DNA of 45,728 nucleotides from Anaerolineae bacterium (GTDB lineage: Bacteria > Chloroflexota > Anaerolineae > Promineifilales > Promineifilaceae). The position numbers and the translations under genes are program-made. The notes beneath the pieces are model-generated. The model searched no databases. It had not been told where the DNA came from and saw nothing but the letters and a program-made list of their open reading frames with translations. Location of the stretch: the NCBI GenBank assembly GCA_023954475.1, contig JAMLHW010000022.1, forward strand, positions 1-45,728. The letters are read 5' to 3'. Below are positions 6,993 to 15,782 of this stretch, one piece after another. Within the stretch, counting starts at the first letter, position 1. The number at the start of each line of letters is the position of its first letter.

Positions 6993-8153
6993 TCAGCCGT
7001 GTCGCCGCATGAATGATTCAATGCGGTTGAGGGCTTCTTCGATTTTTTCGTAGGCGGTGGCGTAGGAGGCGCGGACAAAACCGGCACCGCTGGCCCCAAA
7101 GGCATCGCCGGGAACCGTCGCCACCTCTTCTTCTTCGAGCAATGTCCAGGCGAATTGGTCGCTGGTCATGCCCGATTTGGTGATATTGGGAAAGGCGTAA
7201 AATGCGCCGCGCGGCTCAAAACAGTCGAGGCCGAGCGTGTTGAAGCCATCGACGATCAGGCGACGACGGCGATCGTATTCCCGGCGCATCCGCTCGACGT
7301 GATTATCGGCCGAATCCAATGCTACAACACCCGCCGCCTGCGCCGTCGTCGGCGCAGACATAATCGTGTACTGGTGAATCTTGCGCATCGCACCCAGAAT
7401 ATCGGGGTGCGCACAGGCAAATCCGAGCCGCCAACCGGTCATCGCGTGGCTCTTGCTGAAACCGTTGAGCAAAATGGTGCGGTCGCGCATGCCGGGCAGC
7501 GCCGGAACGCACGTGTGATCGACGCCGTAAACCAGCCGCGAATAGATTTCGTCGGAAATGATGAGCAAGTCGTGCTGTTCGGCGACGGCGGCGATTTCCA
7601 ACATGCGTTCGTGGGTCATGACCGCGCCGGTTGGGTTATTGGGATAACCGAGCAGAATCGCCTTCGTTTTCGGCGTGATCGCCGCTTCGACGGCTGCCCC
7701 GGTCACCTGAAATTGATCGCTGAAATAGGTCGGCACCGTCACGGGCACGCCACCGGCAAAGGACACTTCGGGCGCGTATGAGACAAAGCACGGCTCCGGA
7801 ATGATCACTTCGTCGCCGGGGTTGAGAACGGCGGTCATTGCCAGATACATCGCTTCGCTGACGCCGACGGTGACGATGATTTCGCTTTCGACATCGTAAC
7901 GGACGCCGTACAATCGGCCGATGTAGCGACTGATTGCCTCGCGTAACTCCATTGTGCCGCTGTTCGATGTGTACTGCGTCTCGCCGCGCCGGAGCGACGC
8001 AATGCCCTCCTCTAAAATCGGATCCGGCGTGATGAAATCGGGTTCGCCGATACCCAGCGAAATGACATCTTTCATCGTGGCGGCGATGTCGAAGAATTTG
8101 CGGATGCCGGATGGCGGCGCGGCGGCGACTTGTCGGGAAATGTAGCGGTTCAT
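6993..8153 (-). CDS. Class I/II PLP-dependent aminotransferase
   Basis: A fold-type I aminotransferase (386 aa) with SLGIGEPDF near residue 32, the substrate/PLP segment LLGYPNNPTGAVM at about 167-179, the Asp motif IISDEIYSRLVY at about 198-209, and the Schiff-base lysine K234 in NGFSKSHAMTGWRLGF. It belongs to the aspartate/aromatic aminotransferase group (AspC/PatA-like); the amino acid is not determinable. The N-terminus MNRYISRQVAAAPPSGIRKF is typical, with no signal peptide. It lies between the NTP-transferase gene and gatB on the minus strand, and the close spacing suggests co-transcription with gatB. Confidence 0.9.
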   Translation of the reverse strand: MNRYISRQVAAAPPSGIRKFFDIAATMKDVISLGIGEPDFITPDPILEEGIASLRRGETQYTSNSGTMELREAISRYIGRLYGVRYDVESEIIVTVGVSEAMYLAMTAVLNPGDEVIIPEPCFVSYAPEVSFAGGVPVTVPTYFSDQFQVTGAAVEAAITPKTKAILLGYPNNPTGAVMTHERMLEIAAVAEQHDLLIISDEIYSRLVYGVDHTCVPALPGMRDRTILLNGFSKSHAMTGWRLGFACAHPDILGAMRKIHQYTIMSAPTTAQAAGVVALDSADNHVERMRREYDRRRRLIVDGFNTLGLDCFEPRGAFYAFPNITKSGMTSDQFAWTLLEEEEVATVPGDAFGASGAGFVRASYATAYEKIEEALNRIESFMRRHG

Positions 8154-8187
8154 AGTAGAGCGTTCCTCAACTTAAGAGTGAAATGCA

Positions 8188-8210
8188 CGCAAAGACGCGC
8201 AGACGCAAAG
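8188..8210. repeat. Short tandem CGCAAAGA-type repeat
   Basis: Three consecutive 8-base units (CGCAAAGA, CGCGCAGA, CGCAAAG) in the 60-bp spacer between the NTP-transferase and aminotransferase genes. Low complexity; no function visible. Confidence 0.6.
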
Positions 8211-8213
8211 TAA

Positions 8214-9227
8214 TTACAGTGTGATTTGGCCGTTGTCACCGATGAACAGGGCGCGTCCTTTACCGGTCACGGTGGCATTTTCGCCGACGAGGGCCTGATC
8301 GAGAATGGCCGTGTCGACTGTTGCGCCGGGATCGATGATGCTGTTGCTGATGACGCTGTTGCGAATCACCGCACCGGCGTCGATATGGGCAAACGGACCA
8401 ATGATGCTAGACTCAATTTCGGCCGATTCGTGGATAAACACCGGCGGTACAACCGTGTATCCGTCACCATACCCCCATTCCATCGCATCGGACGTCGTGC
8501 CGACGCCCAGGCCCAATAAATGGCGGTTGGTATCCAGGATGTTTTCAGGATTGCCCGCATCATACCAGTAATTGACGGGCATCACGCGCATCGTCACGCC
8601 GCGCTCCAGCATTTCAGAATAGACATCGGCCATGAAATATTCACCCAAAGTCTGGCGTTCGCTTGCCATCACGGCATCGACGGCGCTCAACAGGTGGCGA
8701 CTGCTGCGGAACCAATTGATGCCGGCGGCGACCAGTTTGAAGCGGTCATCGGGAGGTTTTTCGATGAATTGCGCGACGGTTCCCTGTGGTGTCAGCGCCA
8801 CCACGCCGAATTTGCGCGGGTCTTCAACCTCCTGCACCGTGAGCACCACATCGGCCGATACGCCTGCAATCTCCTGAAAGCGTGCAAACGGCCCACGCAC
8901 AATTCCATCGCCAAACGCCACAATCGCTTCGTCATCGTCTTGCAGAAACGGACGACACAGAGACACGGCATGTGCCTGCCCCAGTGCCTCTTCCTGCACG
9001 ACAAAATGCGCGTTCAATTCGGGATAATTGTCCCGAATCCACGCTTCGATCATGTCACCTTTATAGCCGACGACGAAAATGACATCATCGTTGAGCAACA
9101 CACGCATGTGATCGAGCAAATGGCCGACAATGGTATTACCGGCGACTTTGATGAGTGGTTTCGGCCGACTCCAGGTGTGAGGCCGCATCCGCGTGCCAAA
9201 TCCGGCGAGAAGAATGATGGTTTTCAT
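8214..9227 (-). CDS. Sugar-nucleotide pyrophosphorylase with left-handed beta-helix C-terminus
   Basis: Transfers a nucleotidyl group to a sugar-1-phosphate. The N-terminal Rossmann-type domain opens with the signature MKTIILLAGFGTRMRPHTWS and PKPLIKVAGN; the acidic metal motif is AFGDGIV near residue 105. From about residue 255, the isoleucine/valine-rich hexapeptides ESSIIGPFAHIDAGAVIRNS form a left-handed beta helix, as in GlmU-like or GDP-mannose/glucose-1-phosphate nucleotidyltransferases. The nucleotide (UDP, dTDP or GDP) is not decidable from sequence. Length (337 aa) is normal for two-domain members. It lies downstream of gatA on the same strand. Confidence 0.88.
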   Translation of the reverse strand: MKTIILLAGFGTRMRPHTWSRPKPLIKVAGNTIVGHLLDHMRVLLNDDVIFVVGYKGDMIEAWIRDNYPELNAHFVVQEEALGQAHAVSLCRPFLQDDDEAIVAFGDGIVRGPFARFQEIAGVSADVVLTVQEVEDPRKFGVVALTPQGTVAQFIEKPPDDRFKLVAAGINWFRSSRHLLSAVDAVMASERQTLGEYFMADVYSEMLERGVTMRVMPVNYWYDAGNPENILDTNRHLLGLGVGTTSDAMEWGYGDGYTVVPPVFIHESAEIESSIIGPFAHIDAGAVIRNSVISNSIIDPGATVDTAILDQALVGENATVTGKGRALFIGDNGQITL

Positions 9228-9274
9228 GATGTTTCAGTCGTGTGGGCAATGAAAGGTTTTTCTGTTTACTCGCC

Positions 9275-9298
9275 ACTGTTCACTGATTACTGTTCACT
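9275..9298. repeat. Direct repeat of ACTGTTCACT across the gatA stop codon
   Basis: The 10-mer occurs at 9275-9284 and 9289-9298, with a 4-base spacer. The second copy encodes the last residues of GatA and the gatA stop lies between the copies. It appears to have replaced the original gene end. Confidence 0.7.
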
Positions 9299-10759
9299 AC
9301 TTGACTCAGGCAGAACAGGTGCGCGTTCATGCCAGTCTGTAGCTTGTTCATACGCATACGCGGCGTTGAGAATAGTCGCCTCCTGCAGTGTGTCGCCGAT
9401 CAATTGCAAGCCAATTGGCAGCCCATTGCTGTCAAAACCACACGGCAGCGACAAACCGCAGCTCGCACTCAGGTTCAACGACAAGGTGAAAATGTCACTC
9501 AAATACATACTCAACGGGTCATCGACCTTTGCGCCGATTTTGAACGCCGTAGTCGGGCTGGTCGGCGTCGCGATCACATCCACCTGTTCAAAAGCCCGCT
9601 TGAAATCATTTTTGATCAGCGTGCGGGCTTTGAGCGCACGACCGTAGTAAGCATCGTAGTAGCCCGCGCTAAGTGCGTACGTGCCCAGCATGATGCGTCG
9701 CTTCGGCTCCGCGCCAAACAGCGAGCGCGTCTTTTTGACTGTGGCGATCATATCGTCAGCTTTAAGGCGTGGCCCGTAACGCACCCCGTCGTAGCGAGCC
9801 AAATTGGCGCTCGCCTCGGCAGGCGCAATCAAATAGTAGACCGGTAGGGCGTATTCGGTATGCGGCAAGCTGATTTCGACAATTTCTGCACCTAATTCGG
9901 CCAGTTTATCAATAGCCGTGCGCACGGCAGCTTCCACTTCCGGCTCAATGCCCGCAATGAAATATTCTTGGGGAATGCCGACGCGCAAGCCGGCGACGTC
10001 GCCGGTCAACACTGCCTCGAAATTCTCGTAGGGCACATCGAGCGAGGTGCTGTCGCGGCGATCATGGCCGGTGATGACCTGGAACAGTGCCGTGCAATCT
10101 GCGACATTTCGGCCGAAAGTGCCCACCTGATCCAGCGACGATGCAAACGCAATCACACCCCAGCGCGACACACGACCATACGTCGGGCGCAAACCGACCA
10201 CGCCGCAAAACGACGCCGGCTGGCGTACGCTACCGCCCGTATCCGTGCCCAACGCGCCATAAGCCAGCCGTGCTGCCACTGCTGCTGCGCTGCCGCCACT
10301 GCTGCCACCCGGCACACGGGAAACATCCCATGGATTATGCGTCGTCACATAAGCCGAATTCTCAGTCGACGAACCCATCGCGAATTCATCGGTGTTGGTC
10401 TTGCCGAGGATGACCGCACCCGCTTCTTTGAGCTTTTCGACGACAAATGCATCGTATGGTGGAATGAACCCTTCGAGAATCTTGCTGCCTGCCGTCGTTT
10501 CGACGCCGCTGGTACAGATGATGTCTTTGACCGCAATCGGCACGCCGAGCAACGGCAATTCCTCACCGTCTGCCAACCGCGAATCAGCATCGGAGGCTTG
10601 TTGTAATGCATCCTGATCGGTGAGGTTGAGATAACTGCACAATGCATTGTCGTAAGTGACAATGCGGTCGATCATCGCCTGCGTAGCTACGAAGCTGCTG
10701 GTTGCGCCGGCTCGCAGCGCATCGCGCAGTTCGATTAGAGTCAAATCGGTAATGTCCAT
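9287..10759 (-). CDS. gatA: Aspartyl/glutamyl-tRNA amidotransferase subunit A
   Basis: The amidase subunit of GatCAB; it frees ammonia from glutamine for use by GatB. A 490-residue amidase-signature protein with Lys78 in IAVKDIICT, the Ser-rich loop PGGSSGGSAAAVAARLA (Ser153 the cis-Ser) and the nucleophile Ser177 in GTDTGGSVRQPA, which matches the known Ser-cisSer-Lys triad. The C-terminal segment CGLSLPCGFDSNGLPIGLQL is also conserved. It follows gatC with a 118-bp gap in which I see no gene. The extreme C-terminus (ESSSEQ) is encoded by a short direct repeat. Confidence 0.97.
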   Translation of the reverse strand: MDITDLTLIELRDALRAGATSSFVATQAMIDRIVTYDNALCSYLNLTDQDALQQASDADSRLADGEELPLLGVPIAVKDIICTSGVETTAGSKILEGFIPPYDAFVVEKLKEAGAVILGKTNTDEFAMGSSTENSAYVTTHNPWDVSRVPGGSSGGSAAAVAARLAYGALGTDTGGSVRQPASFCGVVGLRPTYGRVSRWGVIAFASSLDQVGTFGRNVADCTALFQVITGHDRRDSTSLDVPYENFEAVLTGDVAGLRVGIPQEYFIAGIEPEVEAAVRTAIDKLAELGAEIVEISLPHTEYALPVYYLIAPAEASANLARYDGVRYGPRLKADDMIATVKKTRSLFGAEPKRRIMLGTYALSAGYYDAYYGRALKARTLIKNDFKRAFEQVDVIATPTSPTTAFKIGAKVDDPLSMYLSDIFTLSLNLSASCGLSLPCGFDSNGLPIGLQLIGDTLQEATILNAAYAYEQATDWHERAPVLPESSSEQ

Positions 10760-10877
10760 ATAGGTTGTTGTCTTGTATTTCGGCTACACGTCGCCGCAAA
10801 TCTCCGTCTCCAGACAGGTACTTCTCAAGTTGAAGAAGCAGGCATGGTGCGCCCTTTCATTTCACTTGTATGGGTGT

Positions 10878-11168
10878 TCAGTCGTCCAGAATTGCCTGAA
10901 TCACAAACTGGTCGCTGGCCTGATGGTCGGTGTTGTAGAGTACGTCTTCGAGCGGCAATGACGGCTCAACGCGATCGGGTCGCATGACGTTCTGCATGGG
11001 TACTGCGCGCGCAGTCGGCAAAACACCGTCCAAATCAAGCTCGGTCAGCCTGTCGGCGGCATCAAGAATAGCCGAAAGCTGATTTTGATAGAGCGTGATT
11101 TCTTCTGCACTTAAATCAAGTCGCGCCAGATGCGCGATTTGCTCGACTTGTTGTCTGGTCAATTCCAT
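10878..11168 (-). CDS. gatC: Aspartyl/glutamyl-tRNA amidotransferase subunit C
   Basis: The small subunit that wraps around GatA and GatB and stabilises the complex. Its 96 residues begin MELTRQQVEQIAHLARLDLS, the family signature, followed by LSAILDAADRLTELDLDGV and the conserved PTARAVPMQNVMRPDRVEPS segment. Normal length. First gene of the gat series, followed by gatA on the same strand; def lies upstream. Confidence 0.95.
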   Translation of the reverse strand: MELTRQQVEQIAHLARLDLSAEEITLYQNQLSAILDAADRLTELDLDGVLPTARAVPMQNVMRPDRVEPSLPLEDVLYNTDHQASDQFVIQAILDD

Positions 11169-11248
11169 TGGCTGGTTCCTTGGGTGTGGAAAGCGTATCG
11201 ATTAAAGCAGACTGTGCTTTGTCGGTTCAGACATGCCCAAAAGCTGCT

Positions 11249-11812
11249 TCAATCGGCCGAAACTACTCTTTCGGCCGATTCTTCTTCGTCATCCTTGTAG
11301 TACTCCTCTTCCGTCCAGTAATTCTCCGGCGCAGTCAATTTGTCTGTAAAAAGGATGCCGTTCAAATGGTCGATTTCATGCTGAAAAATGCGTGCCGTCC
11401 AGCCGTTGAACTTGAGTCGCTGCTTTTTGCCGTAGCGATTTTGCGTTTGAACGCGAACAGCGTAGTGACGCGACACTTCGCCGACATAGCCCGGAATCGA
11501 CAGGCAGCCTTCGATGCCGTCTTCCTCCTTGCGCGATTGCCAAACAATTTCCGGATTGACGATCACGAATAAATCACGCGAGTCGGGAATTTCATCGCCG
11601 TCATCGTCATACTGCGGCAAAGTTTCAACAACAGCCAGGCGCAGCGATCGGCCGACTTGCGGTGCAGCCAGGCCAACGCCGTTGGCTGCTCGCATTGTCT
11701 CAATCATGTCGTCGATCAAAGGCTGTAGCGTTTTGAGTTGATCGCGGCTAACCGGTTCCGCCGGTTGGCGCAAAATAGGATTTTCAGGCGTGATAATGTC
11801 AAGTATTGCCAT
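11249..11812 (-). CDS. def: Peptide deformylase
   Basis: Removes the N-formyl group from nascent proteins. All three metal-site motifs are present: GVGLAAPQVG, EGCLSIPG (Cys ligand) and QHEIDHLNG (two His ligands and the catalytic Glu). I start at ATG 11812 (MAILDIITPENPIL), with a weak GAGG about 13 nt upstream; a TTG at 11833 would add seven residues. The protein is 187 aa, with an acidic C-terminal extension (YYKDDEEESAERVVSAD). The last two SA(E/D) triplets are encoded by two TCGGCCGA octamers at 11253 and 11271. It sits upstream of gatC and downstream of the PH-domain protein gene. Confidence 0.95.
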   Translation of the reverse strand: MAILDIITPENPILRQPAEPVSRDQLKTLQPLIDDMIETMRAANGVGLAAPQVGRSLRLAVVETLPQYDDDGDEIPDSRDLFVIVNPEIVWQSRKEEDGIEGCLSIPGYVGEVSRHYAVRVQTQNRYGKKQRLKFNGWTARIFQHEIDHLNGILFTDKLTAPENYWTEEEYYKDDEEESAERVVSAD

Positions 11813-11918
11813 GGAATCTTGTTCTTTCCTCAACTGTACTATTTAATCTGTTATTCGCAGTAGAGCAAAATGGATGTTTCGCATCCAGCTCAACCGTGCC
11901 ATCTTTGAGAGAAGCCGT

Positions 11919-13676
11919 TCATGACGAATACCATTGAACGTCTTCATCGTAACTGTCATCGATGCTTTCTTCCGGTCTGGGCGTGCGACCGGGCAGATTG
12001 CGTTGTTCTTCGAGTTGCCGGAACACGTCCATCATCGTGATGAATTCGCGGCGTCGCTGTTCTTCCTGACGCTGACTCTGGTCGTTGCGGACACGCTGTA
12101 TGCGTTGAAAAATGTCGGCTTGCACCTGATTCGGCCGAGCAACGTCCAGGAACACAATATTAGCTGACGCGCCTGCTGTTTCCACCGTCACCTCACCATA
12201 GCGCAACAACGTCGACAGCAGGTTTGGCTGCAAAGCTGTAACGTTCTGCACATTGCTTAAAGCGGCTTCGGTACGACTCGATCCGAATCCCAACGGCAAC
12301 TTGGCCAGATCGATGACCATATTGCTGGTCAAACGATAAATATCGTTGCGCCAGTTTTCAAAATACCAGTACAAACCAAACAAGATCAAAGCCAGAAAAC
12401 TCAATGCAATCAGCGCAAAAATGGGGTTTGTCATCGTCGGCCCGGAGAAAATACCGATTGTGGAAACAATGAGTATCCAGCCCCCCAGAGCAATCAGGGG
12501 CCAAATCGCATGGCGTACAAACACGATCCAATGCCGCCGGAACGTGATGATGTCGCCTTCTACAACGCGATAGCCATAGCGACGCCTGAACCAGGAAGGT
12601 CGGGTTTGTTGAGCGGATTCGGCCGATTTCGATCCCTCTTCCTCTGGCACATCTCTTTCGAGTTGTGGCGGCAACTGATAATACGACTCTACCGATTCGC
12701 GAATCACTTGCTGACTGCGCGCCTGCCCCAACGCACGCCCGGCCCGACGCGCATCTTGTGAAGCAGCACTGATCTTCTCTTGTAATTCAGTCGGTCGGCC
12801 GACATTGTTAAAGAAAAGAGCCGTAGCCTGCGCCGCAGTTGTGATGCGAATATCGCCGATGTGCAATATCGATTGCACAACGCTGTTTTTTACCGCATTG
12901 ACACTTTGCACCTGTTCCAGCGGAACCTTGTCGATGTGACCCTGAAACTGAAACAAATCGTACTCACGGTGTAGGACAAATTTGTTAGTCAGCAAAATGT
13001 AATCGTTAAACCAGTCAAACAAACTGTAACCTGCCCACAACAGCGGGCCAATCACAAAGATAAACACCAGAACAAGTTCAATCCATAGCGAAAGGCCGAG
13101 CGACAACCAGATAAAGAACGCAGCAATCGTCAGGATCAAAAGCAGTGGAATGAGGATTTTGCCGACCAAAACCCAGCGGCTGCGCCGGGTGCCGAAGATG
13201 ACCTTTTCACCCGGCAGCAATTCAAAACGGCGATAATGTTGTGTGCCGGCAAGTGCTGGAATATCTTCCACCATACGCCACGCTTCTTCCGACATATCCA
13301 GCGTCGCATTTGGGTGCCGGCTTAGCCAGGCCAGAAAATCACTGCTCTTGATGGTGAGCAATGTGCCTGCGCGAACAGCGCGAATGGTGCCCGGATGCGT
13401 GGTCGGTGAAATCAGCCACACATCGCGAAATGCGGAACCGGGCAGATAAGGGTATTTTTCGACAACTTCACCAGCTTCATTGACAAAAAACTCTTCCAGG
13501 CGGCCCTGCTGCACGATGTAAAGCTTGTCGGCAACGTCGCGCTGGTAAGCAATGATAGCGCCCGGCTTGAATGTATAGGCGGTGACGATGTGTACCAGAT
13601 CGGCCAACTCATCGCTGGTCAAGTCTTCAAACATCGTGACGGTGCGTAAAAAGCTGATTTTCTGTTCGGCATTCAT
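11919..13676 (-). CDS. Cyclic-nucleotide-binding-like domain fused to two membrane bPH2 modules
   Basis: A 585-residue membrane protein. Residues about 10-140 resemble a CRP/cNMP-binding beta-roll (MFEDLTSDELADLVHIVTAY, then PGAIIAYQRDVADKLYIVQQ and GRLEEFF). No DNA-binding helix-turn-helix follows. From about 170 come a pair of hydrophobic helices and a bPH2 (DUF304-type) domain containing ILLTNKFVLHREYDLF and PLEQVQSVNAVKNSVVQSIL. A second hydrophobic pair (about 385-450) is followed by a second bPH2 domain (YRLTSNMVIDLAKLP, EAALSNVQNVTALQPNLL). A Gln/Arg-rich coil and an acidic C-terminus end the protein. Probably an inner-membrane sensor or scaffold; a small-molecule ligand for the N-terminal domain is an inference only. 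It is divergent from alr. Confidence 0.75.
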   Translation of the reverse strand: MNAEQKISFLRTVTMFEDLTSDELADLVHIVTAYTFKPGAIIAYQRDVADKLYIVQQGRLEEFFVNEAGEVVEKYPYLPGSAFRDVWLISPTTHPGTIRAVRAGTLLTIKSSDFLAWLSRHPNATLDMSEEAWRMVEDIPALAGTQHYRRFELLPGEKVIFGTRRSRWVLVGKILIPLLLILTIAAFFIWLSLGLSLWIELVLVFIFVIGPLLWAGYSLFDWFNDYILLTNKFVLHREYDLFQFQGHIDKVPLEQVQSVNAVKNSVVQSILHIGDIRITTAAQATALFFNNVGRPTELQEKISAASQDARRAGRALGQARSQQVIRESVESYYQLPPQLERDVPEEEGSKSAESAQQTRPSWFRRRYGYRVVEGDIITFRRHWIVFVRHAIWPLIALGGWILIVSTIGIFSGPTMTNPIFALIALSFLALILFGLYWYFENWRNDIYRLTSNMVIDLAKLPLGFGSSRTEAALSNVQNVTALQPNLLSTLLRYGEVTVETAGASANIVFLDVARPNQVQADIFQRIQRVRNDQSQRQEEQRRREFITMMDVFRQLEEQRNLPGRTPRPEESIDDSYDEDVQWYSS

Positions 13677-13841
13677 AATACGCTGTACGCTGCCCGACCA
13701 TGTGCAACAAGTCAGGCATGGCGTAATTGTATCATAGACATTTCAGAGGATTTGCGATTTATACAAGTTTTTTTCAACTCAACGGAATTCGGCCGAAATC
13801 AAATGTAGAACTTCGCGCTCAATCTCAGGTAAAATGGAGCA

Positions 13842-15023
13842 ATGACAACGATCAACCACCCTATCGTTACCACGAACGGCGTCGTCCGCCCCACCGTCGC
13901 TGAAATCGATCTGGATCGATTGACCCGCAACTACCGCGCCATCGCCGACCACGTTGCGCCGGCAGGCGTCATGGCCATCTTGAAAGCAAACGCCTACGGA
14001 CATGGGCTGGTCGAAGTCGCACGCCATCTGGAGCAGTTGGGAGCGCCTTATTTTGGCGTTGCCTATCTGGAAGAAGGTATCTTGCTGCGCGAATCAGGCA
14101 TACAGACGCCAATCCTGGTATTAGGCGGTATTTTGGGCAACCAGGCACCGCTTTTTCTGCGCTATGGCTTAACGGTGACGGCATCATCTGTCGAAAAACT
14201 GGAGCATCTCGAAGCGGCGGCGGCAAATATGGGGGTGCAGGCACGGGTGCATCTCAAGATCGATACGGGCATGGAACGCATTGGCGTCCATTATTACAGC
14301 GCCGATACGTTGCTGGAGGCGGCGCTACGTTGCCGACATGTGTTTGTGGAAGGCATTTTCTCACATTTTGCCAACGCTGATTCGGCCGATTTGACCTCTG
14401 CCCAAACCCAACTGGAACGCTTCAATACTGTTCTTGCCGCTTACAAGCAGCGCGGTTTGACGCCGACACTGCGCCACATGGCTAACTCCGGCGCAATTTT
14501 GCAACTGCCCCACAGCCATTTTGACATGGTGCGGGCCGGTATCCTGCTCTATGGTGTCTACCCGTCGGCCGAAGTACCCCGCACCATCGCTGTCGCACCG
14601 GTCCTCAGTTGGAAATCGCGCGTCGTTTACTTCAAAGTCGTCCAACCCAATCATCCTGTCAGCTACGGCTCGACGTGGCAAACGGAGCAAATGACGCGCG
14701 TCGTCACGGTTCCGGTGGGCTACGGCGATGGCTACTTCCGTGCCATGTCAAACAAAGCACAGGTGCTGATTAACGGGCGACGCTATGCGGTTATCGGCCG
14801 AATTTGTATGGATCAGATGATGGTCAACATCAATTGGGAAACGGCGTACAACAACGACGAAGTAGTTTTGATCGGCTCATCGGGCGACGAAACATTGTGC
14901 TGCGAAGATTTGGCCGAATGGGCGGGCACAATACCCTACGAAATCCTCACCAACATCAATACCCGCGTACCACGCGTCTACAAACAAACTGAAAACCAGT
15001 TACTCAGACCCGACAGCGAGTAG
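13842..15023 (+). CDS. alr: Alanine racemase
   Basis: PLP enzyme interconverting L- and D-alanine for peptidoglycan. The N-terminal barrel carries Lys48 in MAILKANAYGHG, which binds PLP. The second catalytic base, a tyrosine in HPVSYGSTWQ, lies at about residue 275. RVVTVPVGYGDGYFR, GRICMDQMMVNI and EILTNINTRVPRVY are conserved blocks. Its 393 residues match family length after a 15-residue N-terminal extension. ATG 13842 has GGAG six bases upstream. It is divergent from the PH-domain gene, and a hairpin at 15038-15068 follows. Confidence 0.96.
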   Translation: MTTINHPIVTTNGVVRPTVAEIDLDRLTRNYRAIADHVAPAGVMAILKANAYGHGLVEVARHLEQLGAPYFGVAYLEEGILLRESGIQTPILVLGGILGNQAPLFLRYGLTVTASSVEKLEHLEAAAANMGVQARVHLKIDTGMERIGVHYYSADTLLEAALRCRHVFVEGIFSHFANADSADLTSAQTQLERFNTVLAAYKQRGLTPTLRHMANSGAILQLPHSHFDMVRAGILLYGVYPSAEVPRTIAVAPVLSWKSRVVYFKVVQPNHPVSYGSTWQTEQMTRVVTVPVGYGDGYFRAMSNKAQVLINGRRYAVIGRICMDQMMVNINWETAYNNDEVVLIGSSGDETLCCEDLAEWAGTIPYEILTNINTRVPRVYKQTENQLLRPDSE

Positions 15024-15037
15024 TCCAGAAAAGAAGA

Positions 15038-15068
15038 GACCCCGATGCAGGAGGGGAACATCGGGGTC
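15038..15068 (+). terminator. Hairpin after alr
   Basis: GACCCCGATG pairs perfectly with CATCGGGGTC over an 11-base loop, 14 bp past the alr stop. There is no T run, so it may be a weak or Rho-type terminator, or simply an mRNA-end hairpin. Confidence 0.4.
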
Positions 15069-15188
15069 CGGTGTGTACTTCATTGCTTGGCGACTTACAC
15101 AATTTAAGTTTGCCACGTATGCATAAATAACACATTGGATAACGATGAGTACCCCATAAGAATACGGACTCAAGTCCTCATCGACTGC

Positions 15189-15656
15189 TTATGTCACGTC
15201 AGCCCGACGTGCGCGGGTGAGGCGCATCAGGTCAGCAACCGGTACTTTGAGATTGATCCCCTTTTGACCGGCGCTGATAAAGACGTGGCTGTGGTTTTCG
15301 GCCGAAGCGTCAATAAACATCACAAATCCTTTATTTAGCAAAGCCAACGGTGAAATACCACCCACCTGCAAACCTGTCAGGCGCTCTGCATCGGCGTGTG
15401 TCGCCATCTTCAGCTTTTTTGCGCCAACCACTTGCGCCAACTTTTTTAGATCGAGTTGTTTGTCGGCCGGAACCATCACAAGCAGCGGCTTTTCCGGCTC
15501 ACGCACTACAACCAGCGACTTAAACACTTCAGCGGCCGGAACGCCAAACAAGTCGGCCAATTTTGCGGCATCGCGTTCCGTTGGTGGGTACGTCACCACA
15601 TCATAAGGCACCTGTTGTTTATCGAGCAGCTTCATGGCCAAAGTCTTTGTCACCAT
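15189..15656 (-). CDS. ybaK: YbaK/EbsC-type Cys-tRNA(Pro) deacylase
   Basis: A 155-residue protein of the YbaK/ProX aminoacyl-tRNA editing family, which hydrolyses mischarged Cys-tRNA(Pro). It shows MVTKTLAMKLLDKQQVPYDV, VFKSLVVV with the conserved lysine, MVPADKQLDLKKLAQ, and the GGISPL segment (VGGISPLALLNKGFVMFIDA), diagnostic of YbaK. The frame extends upstream to 15830, but the family start is ATG 15656. A TATAAT box ends 6 bases before this ATG, so the mRNA may be leaderless. It is convergent with alr and divergent from the amylase gene. Confidence 0.88.
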   Translation of the reverse strand: MVTKTLAMKLLDKQQVPYDVVTYPPTERDAAKLADLFGVPAAEVFKSLVVVREPEKPLLVMVPADKQLDLKKLAQVVGAKKLKMATHADAERLTGLQVGGISPLALLNKGFVMFIDASAENHSHVFISAGQKGINLKVPVADLMRLTRARRADVT

Positions 15657-15662
15657 GCCCGC

Positions 15663-15691
15663 ATTATAGAAAAACATCATTCGGCCGACAA
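15663..15691 (-). promoter_or_regulatory. Promoter of ybaK, apparently leaderless
   Basis: On the minus strand TTGTCG (15691-15686) and TATAAT (15668-15663) are 17 bp apart, and the ATG begins 6 bases after the -10 box, near the expected transcription start. The -35 box overlaps the TCGGCCGA octamer at 15681. Confidence 0.5.
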
Positions 15692-15723
15692 TCTGGGAAA
15701 CAGGGTGACGTTGCAAGACGATG

Positions 15724-15751
15724 TTACATTCCCGGCAGGGTGCGTTATAAT
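15724..15751 (+). promoter_or_regulatory. Promoter of the amylase gene
   Basis: TTACAT (15724-15729) and TATAAT (15746-15751), 16 bp apart, lie 31 bases upstream of the amylase ATG. An AAGGT 7 bases before the ATG can act as ribosome-binding site. Confidence 0.5.
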
Positions 15752-15782
15752 GTGTTCCATTCAAGAACTTCAAGGTAGCACT

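Noticed and set aside
8520-9647. 375-codon plus-strand frame
   Set aside because: Antisense to the sugar-nucleotide pyrophosphorylase and the end of gatA. No start signals and no protein-like motifs.
15456-15782. N-terminal extension of the amylase frame
   Set aside because: It is antisense to ybaK, and the amylase family begins at the later ATG 15783, which has its own promoter and ribosome-binding site.
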